Assembly (NCBI GenBank): GCA_038244815.1
Contig: JBBRTB010000001.1
Span: 224,270-288,269 of the forward strand
Reading direction: 5' to 3'
Source of the DNA: DASVHS01 sp038244815
Lineage (GTDB): Bacteria; Acidobacteriota; Thermoanaerobaculia; Gp7-AA8
DNA: 64,000 nt
The notes under the pieces: model-generated
The model's input: the letters and a program-made list of their open reading frames with translations, nothing else
Databases searched by the model: none
Told to the model about the DNA's origin: nothing
In this document: piece after piece, positions 1 to 7,853 of the stretch
Layout: each line of letters opens with the position of its first letter
How positions within the stretch are numbered: the first letter of the stretch is position 1
Program-made: the position numbers and the translations under genes

Positions 1-1710
1 CTACTTCGCCTCGAGCTTCATACCCACGACCTTCTCGATCGTCGACGCGTCGTCGAGGATCAGCCACTCCACGACGGAGAGGGGTAGCGACCCGTTCGCC
101 AGCAGATCGTCATGGAACTGGCCGAGCCGGAAGGCGGCCCCCTTGCGGTCGCGGTACTTGCCGAGAAGCCGCATGATCTGCCACTTGCCGGTGATGTAGC
201 TGATCTTCTGGGTCGGACTCACGGCCGCGCCGGCGGCCTCGCCGGTCGCCGATTCGCGATCCAGTCCGCCGCCCTCCATGAAGTACGCCACGGCCTGATC
301 GAACGTCCACCGACCGGTGTGCAGATTGACGTCGACGCCGATTCGCGCCGAGCGATAGCGCGAGAGGCGCAGGACCTGCCCCTGGCCGGCGGAGTTCGCC
401 GGGTAGAGACCTTCGCGCAGCAGCATCTCTTCGCCGTAAAGCGCCCATCCCTCGACGAAGACTCCGTCATCGTGCTGACGCCGGATCTCGTCACGATTCC
501 TGTTCGCGATCGAGATCTGCAGGAAGTGCCCTGGGATTCCCTCGTGGCCGAGGATCGGCCGCGGGTCCTCGATGGCCGCCCGGATGTAGAAGTTGCGGCT
601 GTCCGGGTTGTACGTGGGGATGAAGTAGAAGCCGCCGCTGTCTTTGTCGAACAGTCCCGGAGGATTCATGAACCCTCCCGGGCTGGTCGGCTTGAACGCC
701 TCCGGCAACTGGCGGATGAGAAAGGCACCGACGTAGTCGGGGATGGTGACGAGGTTCCTGTCACGAAGAAACGTCACGATCTCCGCCAGCCGGCTCTGAT
801 AGGCCGCGAGAAAGGCTGCCTGATCCGCGGGAATCGACGCGGCCCGCTTCGGATCGGGATCGGCGAGCGACGGATCGGGAAGCATCGACTCCAGTGCGCG
901 ATAGCGCACCAACTCCACTTCGCCCAGGTGCGCGAGGTCGTGCCCGTCCAGCGGCAGAAGCAGGATGTGCCGGAGCATGTAGTTGTAATTGGCCTCGCCC
1001 ATCGGCTTCCACTGGGGCATCGACGGAAGGCGCTTCTCCAGCCAGCCGGCGAACTCGGCGACCGAGCGAAGAGCCTCATCGCGCGCGGCGTCGAACGCTG
1101 CGCGCTCGGACTCCGGCAAGGCGCGCCGGAGCGGCTCCACGCTTTCGGTGAAAAGAGGAGCGATGGAATGCGCGGACTCGATCGCCAGCTGCGCGTAGAG
1201 ATGTACCGGAGCGGTGAGATTCCGCCTGGCGCTGGCGAAGAGCCGGGGCATGGCCCGGAACCGCGCCATCGCCGACCGCGCGTGCGCCGCCGGCGTGTCG
1301 TACTCCTTCTTCAGAAGGGAGAAGATGGCGTTGCTGGCCTCGTCGACGTACGCCGTCGGATTCGTCGCCTCGGGGCGGAGGACGCGCCCGTCGAAATCGA
1401 GCCCCTCCAGCTGCGCGCGGAACAGGATCCAGTCGACCTGGTCGTCCTTGCGCCACGCCGCGATGTCAGCGGCCCCGACCTGGCCGAGGAGCGACGCCAC
1501 GTAGGCGCGACGTTTCGCAAGCGCCGCCGCCGAGTAGTCGGTCAGCTGGGCGTCCCACGTGTGCAGCCCCTGATCGCTGCTCCACACGGGAAAGTTCTGT
1601 TGACGCCACCGGTAGAACTCTTCGGCTTTCGAATGAAGCGTCGCAGGATTCATGGCGGCGTGAGCGGGAAGAGAGGCGACAACAAACAAACCCAGAATGA
1701 ACCGCTTCAT
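1..1710 (-). CDS. DUF885 family secreted peptidase-like protein
   Basis: A 569-residue protein with a short hydrophobic signal peptide (residues 1-18, ending AHA). The DUF885 hallmark HEGIPGH lies at about residues 389-395 and gives an HExxxH-type metal-binding motif; the downstream segment GVDVNLHTGRW is also typical of the family. Family members are presumed zinc peptidases exported to the envelope; the substrate is unknown. The gene lies 35 nt after hspR on the same strand, but a TAGAGT box at 1717-1722, 6 nt before the ATG, suggests its own leaderless transcript. The stop codon is the first triplet of the window, so the gene is complete. Confidence 0.9.
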   Translation of the reverse strand: MKRFILGLFVVASLPAHAAMNPATLHSKAEEFYRWRQQNFPVWSSDQGLHTWDAQLTDYSAAALAKRRAYVASLLGQVGAADIAAWRKDDQVDWILFRAQLEGLDFDGRVLRPEATNPTAYVDEASNAIFSLLKKEYDTPAAHARSAMARFRAMPRLFASARRNLTAPVHLYAQLAIESAHSIAPLFTESVEPLRRALPESERAAFDAARDEALRSVAEFAGWLEKRLPSMPQWKPMGEANYNYMLRHILLLPLDGHDLAHLGEVELVRYRALESMLPDPSLADPDPKRAASIPADQAAFLAAYQSRLAEIVTFLRDRNLVTIPDYVGAFLIRQLPEAFKPTSPGGFMNPPGLFDKDSGGFYFIPTYNPDSRNFYIRAAIEDPRPILGHEGIPGHFLQISIANRNRDEIRRQHDDGVFVEGWALYGEEMLLREGLYPANSAGQGQVLRLSRYRSARIGVDVNLHTGRWTFDQAVAYFMEGGGLDRESATGEAAGAAVSPTQKISYITGKWQIMRLLGKYRDRKGAAFRLGQFHDDLLANGSLPLSVVEWLILDDASTIEKVVGMKLEAK

Positions 1711-1716
1711 CGCGCC

Positions 1717-1722
1717 ACTCTA
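1717..1722 (-). promoter_or_regulatory. Putative -10 box of the DUF885 gene
   Basis: TAGAGT on the minus strand ends 6 nt before the ATG at 1710, which places the predicted transcription start on or beside the start codon. No Shine-Dalgarno sequence is visible. No good -35 is seen, so this is inference from spacing. Confidence 0.35.
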
Positions 1723-1745
1723 CGTGATTTTTCGGCGACGAAACC

Positions 1746-2123
1746 TTACTTCGCTTTGGTGAGTCCGTGCGGCTGCGCTTTCACCAGCGCGTTCTCGCGC
1801 TCGATGCCATGGCGTTTGTCGAAGACGTTCTGGCGGATGAAGTCGAGCAGGCGGTCGAACTCCATGTCCGCCTCCGACATCATCCGAGCGAGGTGGAGCA
1901 CCACTTCGACGCCGGCGAGATTCACGCCCAGATCGCGCGTGAGCGTCAGGATCATCTCCAGCTTCTTGATCTCGGCGACCCCGTAGAGACGGGTGTTGCC
2001 CGATGTGCGCGCGGGCTTGATCAGCCCTTCGCGCTCGTAGAGGCGAAGCGTCTGCGGGTGGATGTTGTAGCGCTCCGCGATGATCGAGATCATCACGTAG
2101 CCGTCTGATCTGCGCCGTGCCAT
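1746..2123 (-). CDS. hspR: MerR-family heat-shock regulator, HspR type
   Basis: A 125-residue protein with an N-terminal MerR winged helix-turn-helix (about residues 11-60, containing HPQTLRLYEREGLIKP and NTRLYG), followed by a helical dimerisation region. HspR represses dnaK operons by binding HAIR elements in concert with DnaK itself (established for actinobacteria). It lies 109 nt downstream of dnaK on the same strand, with an inverted heptamer array between them. grpE, dnaJ and clpB are absent from the neighbourhood, so the operon is reduced compared with the actinobacterial dnaK-grpE-dnaJ-hspR order. The ATG at 2123 gives the usual short extension before the helix-turn-helix. Confidence 0.85.
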   Translation of the reverse strand: MARRRSDGYVMISIIAERYNIHPQTLRLYEREGLIKPARTSGNTRLYGVAEIKKLEMILTLTRDLGVNLAGVEVVLHLARMMSEADMEFDRLLDFIRQNVFDKRHGIERENALVKAQPHGLTKAK

Positions 2124-2139
2124 CGAGTCTCCGTGAAAT

Positions 2140-2207
2140 CCGGTTACCGTTTACCGGTTACCGAACAATCGCATGGCGCATTGCGGCAACCGGTAACCGG
2201 TAACCGG
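2140..2207. repeat. Inverted tandem heptamer array, unit CCGGTTA
   Basis: The left arm (2140-2163) is CCGGTTA, CCGTTTA, CCGGTTA, CCG. After a 20-nt spacer the right arm (2184-2207) carries the inverted unit as CAACCGG, TAACCGG, TAACCGG. The arms pair at 22 of 24 positions and could form a long hairpin in RNA or single-stranded DNA between dnaK and hspR. There is no U-tract, so it is not an obvious intrinsic terminator. It belongs to the 7/8-bp array class seen elsewhere in the window. Confidence 0.85.
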
Positions 2208-2232
2208 GGCAGTGGTCCTGCCCCGGTACTGA

Positions 2233-4143
2233 TTACTTGTTCTCGTCCACCACTTCGGCTTCGATCACGTCGTCACTGGAGCTGTCGGACGACGACTGCT
2301 GACCTCCGCCCTGCTGCTGAGCGGCACCCGCTCCGGCGTTTGCACCCTGCTGGGCGTACATCGCCTCGGCCAGTTTGTGCGACGCCTTCTGCAGGTTTTC
2401 GGTGGCCTGCTTCATGGTGTCCACCCCACCCTGCTCCATGGCCTTGCGGGCCTCGCTGATCGCATTCTCGAGACTCTGCACGTCCGATCCCGAGATCTTG
2501 TCGCGGTTCTCGTTGAGCATCTTGTCGGTCGAGTAGACCATCGAGTCGAGCTGATTCTTCGCCTCGATCTCCTCGCGACGTTTGCGATCCTCTTCCGCGT
2601 GCGACTCCGCGTCCTTCACGAGTTTCTCCACGTCGTCCTTGGACAGACCGGAAGAGCTGGTGATGGTGATCTTCTGCTCCTTGCCGGTGCCGAGGTCCTT
2701 GGCCGTCACGTGCATGATGCCGTTGGCATCGATGTCGAAGGTGACCTCGACCTGCGGGATCCCGCGCGGCGCGGAGGGAATGCCCACGAGGTGGAACGCG
2801 CCGAGGAGCTTGTTCGCCGAGGCCATCTCACGCTCGCCCTGGAAGACCTTGATTTCGACCGACGTCTGATTGTCGGCAGCCGTCGAGAAGATCTCGGACT
2901 TGCGGGTGGGGATGGTCGTGTTGCGCTCGATGAGTTTGGTCATCACGCCGCCGAGCGTCTCGATGCCGAGCGACAGCGGAGTGACGTCGAGCAGGAGCAC
3001 GTCCTTGACGTCTCCGCCCAGAACTCCGCCCTGCACCGCCGCGCCGATGGCGACGACTTCGTCCGGGTTCACACCCTTGTGCGGCTCTTTGCCGAAGAAG
3101 TCCTGCACGAGCTTCTGCACCATGGGAATGCGGGTGGAACCGCCCACGAGGACGACTTCATCGATCTTCTTCGGATCGACGCCGGCGTCCTGGAGTGCCT
3201 GCTTCACCGGACCCATGGTCTTGTTGATGATGTCGCCGACAAGCTGCTCGAACTTCGCGCGCGAGAGCGACATGTTGAGGTGCTTGGGACCCGACGCATC
3301 CGCGGTGATGAACGGAAGGTTGATGTCGGTGGACATCGTCGAGCTGAGCTCGATCTTGGCCTTCTCCGCCCCCTCGCGCAGACGCTGCAGGGCCATCTTG
3401 TCCTTGGAGAGATCGATGCCCTGATCCTTCTTGAACTCTTCGATGATCCAGTCGATCAGCTTCTGATCGATATTGTCGCCGCCGAGGTGCGTGTCGCCGT
3501 TGGTCGATTTCACTTCCACGACGCCGTCGCCCACCTCGAGGACCGAGATGTCGAACGTTCCGCCGCCGAAGTCGTACACGGCGATGGTCTCGTTGTTCTT
3601 CTTGTCGAGGCCGTAGGCCAGCGCGGCCGCCGTCGGCTCGTTGACGAGACGCTCGACCTTGAGACCGGCGATCTCGCCCGCGTCCTTCGTGGCCTGACGC
3701 TGCGAATCATTGAAGTACGCCGGCACAGTGATGACCGCGCGGTCCACCTTCTCGCCGAGATAATCCTCAGCGGCCTGTTTGAGTTTCTGAAGGATCATCG
3801 CCGAAATCTCAGGGGGCGAATACTGCTTTCCCTGGACATCGATGCGCACGTCACCGTTGGATGCCCGAACGACCTTGTAGGGCACCATCTTCATCTCTTC
3901 GTTCACTTCCTCGAACTTGCGTCCCATGAAGCGCTTGATCGAAAAAACGGTGTTCTCGGGATTGGTGACGGCCTGACGCTTGGCTACCTGGCCCACCAGC
4001 CGCTCGCCGTTCTTCGCGAAACCGACGACCGACGGCGTGATCCGGCTGCCCTCAGCGTTGACGATGACCTTCGGCTCATTTCCTTCCATGACCGCGACAA
4101 CGGAGTTCGTCGTGCCGAGGTCGATGCCGATGATCTTTGCCAT
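2233..4143 (-). CDS. dnaK: Chaperone DnaK (Hsp70)
   Basis: A 636-residue protein, standard bacterial length. The N-terminal phosphate-binding motif GIDLGTTNS is at residues 6-14 and the second phosphate motif DFGGGTFDIS at residues 191-200; a substrate-binding domain and an acidic C-terminal tail ending DDVIEAEVVDENK follow. It is the ATP-driven cytosolic chaperone working with DnaJ and GrpE, neither encoded here. An AAAGGAGA ribosome binding site precedes the ATG. The upstream region carries three HspR-like half-sites, and hspR follows downstream, consistent with feedback control of the heat-shock response. Confidence 0.99.
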   Translation of the reverse strand: MAKIIGIDLGTTNSVVAVMEGNEPKVIVNAEGSRITPSVVGFAKNGERLVGQVAKRQAVTNPENTVFSIKRFMGRKFEEVNEEMKMVPYKVVRASNGDVRIDVQGKQYSPPEISAMILQKLKQAAEDYLGEKVDRAVITVPAYFNDSQRQATKDAGEIAGLKVERLVNEPTAAALAYGLDKKNNETIAVYDFGGGTFDISVLEVGDGVVEVKSTNGDTHLGGDNIDQKLIDWIIEEFKKDQGIDLSKDKMALQRLREGAEKAKIELSSTMSTDINLPFITADASGPKHLNMSLSRAKFEQLVGDIINKTMGPVKQALQDAGVDPKKIDEVVLVGGSTRIPMVQKLVQDFFGKEPHKGVNPDEVVAIGAAVQGGVLGGDVKDVLLLDVTPLSLGIETLGGVMTKLIERNTTIPTRKSEIFSTAADNQTSVEIKVFQGEREMASANKLLGAFHLVGIPSAPRGIPQVEVTFDIDANGIMHVTAKDLGTGKEQKITITSSSGLSKDDVEKLVKDAESHAEEDRKRREEIEAKNQLDSMVYSTDKMLNENRDKISGSDVQSLENAISEARKAMEQGGVDTMKQATENLQKASHKLAEAMYAQQGANAGAGAAQQQGGGQQSSSDSSSDDVIEAEVVDENK

Positions 4144-4173
4144 ATCTGCTTCTCCTTTAGAGGTTTAAAGCGG

Positions 4174-4219
4174 CTTGAGCCACTTGTTATCAACTTGAAC
4201 TGTGATTAAAAACCTGAGT
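4174..4219 (-). promoter_or_regulatory. Putative HspR operator and promoter region of dnaK
   Basis: Read toward dnaK, three similar heptamers occur: ACTCAGG (4213-4219), GTTCAAG (4194-4200) and GCTCAAG (4174-4180), about 20 bp apart and all in the same orientation. They resemble the ACTCAAG half-site of the actinobacterial HAIR element, but here as direct rather than inverted repeats. A TTAACA-N16-TTTAAT pair overlapping the distal site may be the promoter. Operator function is inference. Confidence 0.4.
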
Positions 4220-4305
4220 CATCCATTGTTAATTCCAGGAAAGCAAGGAGTGCGCCGGGCCCCGAACGTGTTTAAATTGAGCAGCTAAGGAGGGGTCTGT
4301 AAACC

Positions 4306-5025
4306 ATGTCTCAATTCCCGTATCAGTCGCAGCAGCCAGCCTGGATCGACGGAAGCACCGTCGAGACGCAGCTTCGCATCCGCGCGTTCGTGCGCTCTGT
4401 CTATGGCTGGATGTTCGGCGGTCTCCTGCTCACGGCGCTGGCCGCGCTGTGGGTGGTGTCGTCGCCGCCGATGCAGCAGTTAGTGCTGGCGAGCCCGGTG
4501 GTGCCGTGGGTGTTGTTCATCGGCGAGCTGGGGATCGTGGCGTTCCTGTCGTTCCGCGTCACCAAGATGTCGGCCGGCGCCGCGGCATCGGCATTCCTGG
4601 TGTTCTCCCTGCTCAACGGGTTGTCGCTCAGCGTGATCTTCTTCATGTACACGGCCGGATCGATCGTGACCGCGTTCGTGACCTCGGCCGGGATGTTCGG
4701 TGCGATGGCAGTCTACGGCGCCGTGACGAAGCGCGATCTGACCTCGTGGGGACAGTTCTTCTTCATGGGTCTCATCGGCATCATCCTGGCGAGCGTGATC
4801 AACATCTTCGTTCACTCGTCTGCTCTGGGCTGGACCGTCTCGATCCTCGGCGTCTTCATCTTCCTCGGCCTCACCGCGTACGACCAGCAGAAGCTGCGCA
4901 CCTATGCGCTCGCGAGCGGGCCGACCGAGAACTACGCCGTCATCGGTGCGCTGTCGCTGTATCTCGACTTCATCAACCTATTCCTGTTCATGCTGCGCAT
5001 TTTCGGCGGCGGACGGCGGAACTAG
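4306..5025 (+). CDS. Bax inhibitor-1/YccA family membrane protein
   Basis: A 239-residue protein with about seven hydrophobic segments after a short polar N-terminus, and the family C-terminal pattern (AYDQQKLRTYA, then ALSLYLDFINLFLFMLRIF). BI-1/YbhL/YccA proteins are inner-membrane proteins linked to pH-sensitive calcium leak and to FtsH protease regulation; the precise role here is unknown. The strong ribosome binding site AAGGAGGGG upstream of the ATG supports the start. It is divergent from dnaK. Confidence 0.93.
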   Translation: MSQFPYQSQQPAWIDGSTVETQLRIRAFVRSVYGWMFGGLLLTALAALWVVSSPPMQQLVLASPVVPWVLFIGELGIVAFLSFRVTKMSAGAAASAFLVFSLLNGLSLSVIFFMYTAGSIVTAFVTSAGMFGAMAVYGAVTKRDLTSWGQFFFMGLIGIILASVINIFVHSSALGWTVSILGVFIFLGLTAYDQQKLRTYALASGPTENYAVIGALSLYLDFINLFLFMLRIFGGGRRN

Positions 5026-5310
5026 CCTCGCGGAGCGCGGCGGCGTAACAGGCGGCCGCGCTCCAGTTCACCATCTTCTGCAGCGGGAAGGGCGTTCTCG
5101 ACATGATTCGATCCGCCGCCGGCGGAGGGTTCGTTGCGGATGTGTTCGTTGCCGCCGAGGACGAGTCCGCCATGGGGGCGGCGGGTGCCGCGGCCCGATT
5201 CGTGGAGCAACCGAGCGCTGCCAGTGAACCCGTGAGCGCTCCTGCGAGCCAACGAGAGGTCGGGTACAGCCATTGCTATCTCACGAAGCGAAAGAAGGAG
5301 AAGTTGTCAT
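5026..5310. other. Intergenic region with no recognised gene
   Basis: This 285-nt stretch between the BI-1 and BON genes has open frames on both strands, but they show no recognisable domain, ribosome binding site or family pattern. A good AAGGAG site at its 3' end serves the BON gene. No tRNA or hairpin with a U-tract was seen. Confidence 0.5.
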
Positions 5311-5607
5311 ATGAAAAGAAACATTACGGTCCTTGTCTCGTTCCTGATGTTGTTTGCCATGGCCTGCGGATCGATGAACCGCGCCACACCGAAGCAGTGG
5401 GATGACAAAGCGATCGAGGCGGACGTCCGCGGCAAGATCCTGGAGGCGGTGCCCAGCAAGACGTTTGCGGTCGAGGTGAATGTCAATCACCAGGTCGTCA
5501 CGCTGAGCGGACATGCCGCGAGCGAAACCGACCGACGCAAGATCGGCGACGCCGCGCAGAGCGTCAACGGCGTCTCGACAGTCATCAACAACATCACCGT
5601 CAAGTAA
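5311..5607 (+). CDS. BON-domain lipoprotein
   Basis: A 98-residue protein with a signal peptide ending in a lipobox-like LFAMAC (Cys about residue 19), then one BON domain (about residues 32-98, with KTFAVEVNVNHQVVTLSGHA and the terminal GVSTVINNITVK). BON domains occur in OsmY-type periplasmic or envelope-attached proteins and are thought to bind phospholipid surfaces. A strong AAGGAG site precedes the ATG. Its role is probably envelope stress or stability; this is inferred from the family only. Confidence 0.88.
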   Translation: MKRNITVLVSFLMLFAMACGSMNRATPKQWDDKAIEADVRGKILEAVPSKTFAVEVNVNHQVVTLSGHAASETDRRKIGDAAQSVNGVSTVINNITVK

Positions 5608-5617
5608 CAGCGCCGCC

Positions 5618-5648
5618 GTCCGCCTGCTCCGACCAGGGGTAGGCGGAC
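5618..5648. terminator. Weak hairpin between convergent genes
   Basis: GTCCGCCT (5618-5625) pairs with AGGCGGAC (5641-5648) across a 15-nt loop, followed on the plus strand by a pyrimidine-rich tract. It lies between the convergent BON and oxidoreductase genes and may terminate the former. The loop is large and the U-tract is interrupted. Confidence 0.4.
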
Positions 5649-5660
5649 ACCTTTCTTCTT

Positions 5661-7115
5661 TCAGTCGCGGCCGAACACCCGTCGTAGCGCCGACTGCGCT
5701 GCCCAATACCCGCACATGCCGTGCACTCCCCCACCGGGCGCCGTCGAGCTCGAGCCGATGTAGATGCGCTCGTTCGGCGTCGCATAAGGATCGAAGCTCG
5801 GGAACGGCCGGGTGATGAACTGCGTGATGGTGTTCGCGCCCCCTCCGATGTCGCCTCCGACGAGGTTCGCGTCGTATCTCTCGAACTGTCCGGGATCCAT
5901 CGTATGGCGGGCCAGGATCGAGTCACGAAAACCCGGCGCAAACCGCTCGATTTGACTCTCGATGGCTTCGGTCATGTCGGCGGTCGATCCATGCGGGACA
6001 TGACAGTAGGCCCAGCCGGTCTCTTGCCCGGCCGGGGCGCGCGTGGAGTCGAAGAGACTCTGCTGAGCGACGAGGACGAACGGTTTGCCGATGTTGCTGC
6101 CGCTCCAGATGGCCCGCTCGTGGACGGCGATGTCCTCGATCGTTCCGCCGACATGGACGGTGGCGGCGCGCCGGCACGCCTCGGCCGTCCATGGAATCGG
6201 CGCGGAGAGCGCCCAATCCACCTTGAAAACGCCTGGCCCGTACTTGAAATGAACCAGCCGCTTCAGATAGCGCGAGGGAAGGTCTTCGGCGGCGATTCGC
6301 GCGAGCTGCCGCGGCGTGACATCGAAGATGACGGCGCGCGACTCCGGCACATCGTCCATCGATCGCACCGGATGGCCGCACACAATCTCCCCGCCCAGGG
6401 ACCGGAGGTACGAAGCGAGGGCGCCGGTGATGGCAGACGAGCCTCCGCGCGCGGCCGGCCACCCGACGGCATGACCGGCCAGCGCCAGCACCAGACCGAA
6501 CGACGCCGACGCCGGCGCTTCCAGCGGAAGAAACGAATGCGCCGCGCATCCGCCGAACAGGGCGCGCCCTCCCGCGGTCTCGAACCGCCGGGCTACCGAC
6601 AGCGCCGAACGCAGACCTTGGAGGCCGAACCGGGCCATGAGAAACGGATGGCGAGGAATGACGCGGATAGGACGGAGAATCTCGTCGAACAACGCTCCGG
6701 CGTTGCGGACGAACGGTGCCATGAGCGAACGCCACCCGTCGCCATCCTTCCCCAGCCCGGCGGCGGTCGCCTCGAGCGAGGTCTCGAGCGTGGCGGCCGT
6801 ACCGTCATCGAGCGGATGGGCGATTGCCAGCGGCGAGAACGCCCAATCCAGTCCATGGTCTCGCAGCGGGAGCGAGCGCAGGAACGGCGACACCATCGCC
6901 ATCGGATGGATTGCCGAACAGACGTCGTGCCGGAACCCCGGGAGCGTGAGCTCCTCGGTCCTGGTCCCTCCGCCGATCGAGGGTTGCCCCTCGAGGACGA
7001 GAACGGACAGGCCCTCGCGGGCGAGAGCGACTGCGGCGGACAGCCCGTTCGGACCGGCTCCGACCACGACGGCGTCGTAGGGGCGGGAACGGGGCGGGTC
7101 TGGCGACGCGGTCAT
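5661..7115 (-). CDS. Phytoene-desaturase-like NAD(P)/FAD oxidoreductase
   Basis: A 484-residue flavoprotein with the dinucleotide-binding motif VVGAGPNGLSAA at about residues 17-28, followed by the acidic residue ending the second beta strand (LEG) and the GG doublet (SIGGG) that contacts FAD. The C-terminus has the family pattern IYIGSSSTAPGGGVHGMCGYWAA. It resembles the CrtI/amine-oxidase superfamily group often annotated as phytoene dehydrogenase-related. No carotenoid genes are nearby, so the substrate is unknown. The monocistronic arrangement is inferred from flanking genes on the opposite strand. Confidence 0.88.
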   Translation of the reverse strand: MTASPDPPRSRPYDAVVVGAGPNGLSAAVALAREGLSVLVLEGQPSIGGGTRTEELTLPGFRHDVCSAIHPMAMVSPFLRSLPLRDHGLDWAFSPLAIAHPLDDGTAATLETSLEATAAGLGKDGDGWRSLMAPFVRNAGALFDEILRPIRVIPRHPFLMARFGLQGLRSALSVARRFETAGGRALFGGCAAHSFLPLEAPASASFGLVLALAGHAVGWPAARGGSSAITGALASYLRSLGGEIVCGHPVRSMDDVPESRAVIFDVTPRQLARIAAEDLPSRYLKRLVHFKYGPGVFKVDWALSAPIPWTAEACRRAATVHVGGTIEDIAVHERAIWSGSNIGKPFVLVAQQSLFDSTRAPAGQETGWAYCHVPHGSTADMTEAIESQIERFAPGFRDSILARHTMDPGQFERYDANLVGGDIGGGANTITQFITRPFPSFDPYATPNERIYIGSSSTAPGGGVHGMCGYWAAQSALRRVFGRD

Positions 7116-7199
7116 TCCGGGGGACCACTCTGCATTTTTTTCGCGTTGGGGGGTAGGGATTTCTCTCCCCGCGTCACTCCTACGTGGGGATATTCGCTC

Positions 7200-7481
7200 A
7201 TGAAGCTCGTAGCAGCCAGGACGGTCGAAGAGGGAGCCGACAACGACACCGAAACGATCGTCGTTCCGCAGGCGCAGTTCGACTATCTCAGCCGCGTGGG
7301 CAGCGAGTTAAACTCGGCAATGCCGATGGCCTTTGCCGGGGCACACGTCATCCGCACGCTGCTGGAGCGTTTTGAAGAAACCGGGATCGACCTCACTGAA
7401 GCAACCAGTGAGAGCGAGCTCACGCGGATCGCTGCGCACGGACTGCGCGCGCGAAGCCGTGCAACCCGGACTCGCGACTAA
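7200..7481 (+). CDS. Small ribbon-helix-helix-like protein
   Basis: A 93-residue protein of no named family. The segment TIVVPQAQFDYLSRVG reads as a beta strand plus helix, followed by a helix HVIRTLLERFEETGIDLTEA, the layout of ribbon-helix-helix DNA-binding proteins. The second half resembles that of the convergent gene at 7478-7756 (RGLIEAAFQSGVDLSQA), so the two look like diverged paralogues. Their 3' ends overlap by 4 nt. The function is not assigned; a transcription regulator or antitoxin-like role is possible. Confidence 0.6.
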   Translation: MKLVAARTVEEGADNDTETIVVPQAQFDYLSRVGSELNSAMPMAFAGAHVIRTLLERFEETGIDLTEATSESELTRIAAHGLRARSRATRTRD

Positions 7482-7756
7482 CGCATCGCTTTGCGCTGTC
7501 TGGGGCCTGGTACGAGAAGATCGACGAGCGTGTCGATCGAGTCGGCCTGAGACAAATCGACTCCACTCTGGAACGCCGCCTCGATCAGCCCGCGGATCAA
7601 TTCCGCCCGGCTGATGGCTTTTCCATGCTTGAGTCGAATATCGATGGCGAGCCGGTCAAGATACGCCACATGGCGATCCAGCAGGACGACGGTGATCTTC
7701 GCCCAGGGCTCAGTATGAACAATCGGACGGCCTCGGTTGCTTTTTGCAGGACTCAC
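7478..7756 (-). CDS. Ribbon-helix-helix-like DNA-binding protein
   Basis: I place the start at a GTG (7756) preceded by CAGGAG at 5-nt spacing, which gives 92 residues. An upstream ATG at 7813 is possible but lacks a ribosome binding site. The segment WAKITVVLLDRHVAYLDRLA followed by SRAELIRGLIEAAFQSG has the strand-helix-helix pattern of CopG/RHH repressors. It is convergent with, and probably paralogous to, the neighbouring gene at 7200-7481. No toxin gene is adjacent, so I do not call a toxin-antitoxin module. Confidence 0.65.
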   Translation of the reverse strand: MSPAKSNRGRPIVHTEPWAKITVVLLDRHVAYLDRLAIDIRLKHGKAISRAELIRGLIEAAFQSGVDLSQADSIDTLVDLLVPGPRQRKAMR

Positions 7757-7853
7757 GCACACTCCTGATAGTCTGAAATTGTCCCGGTCCCGGCAGTTTA
7801 CTTCCTTCCCCACTACAAGTCTATTCTTCCGGATCTCTGGAGAGCGCGGGCGG

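Noticed and set aside
2377..4209. Plus-strand frame of 610 codons opposite dnaK
   Set aside because: Composition shadow of dnaK; the sense strand encodes a full, canonical DnaK.
5103..5405. Plus-strand frame of 100 codons before the BON gene
   Set aside because: It overlaps the BON lipoprotein start in another frame, and lacks a ribosome binding site and any recognisable pattern.
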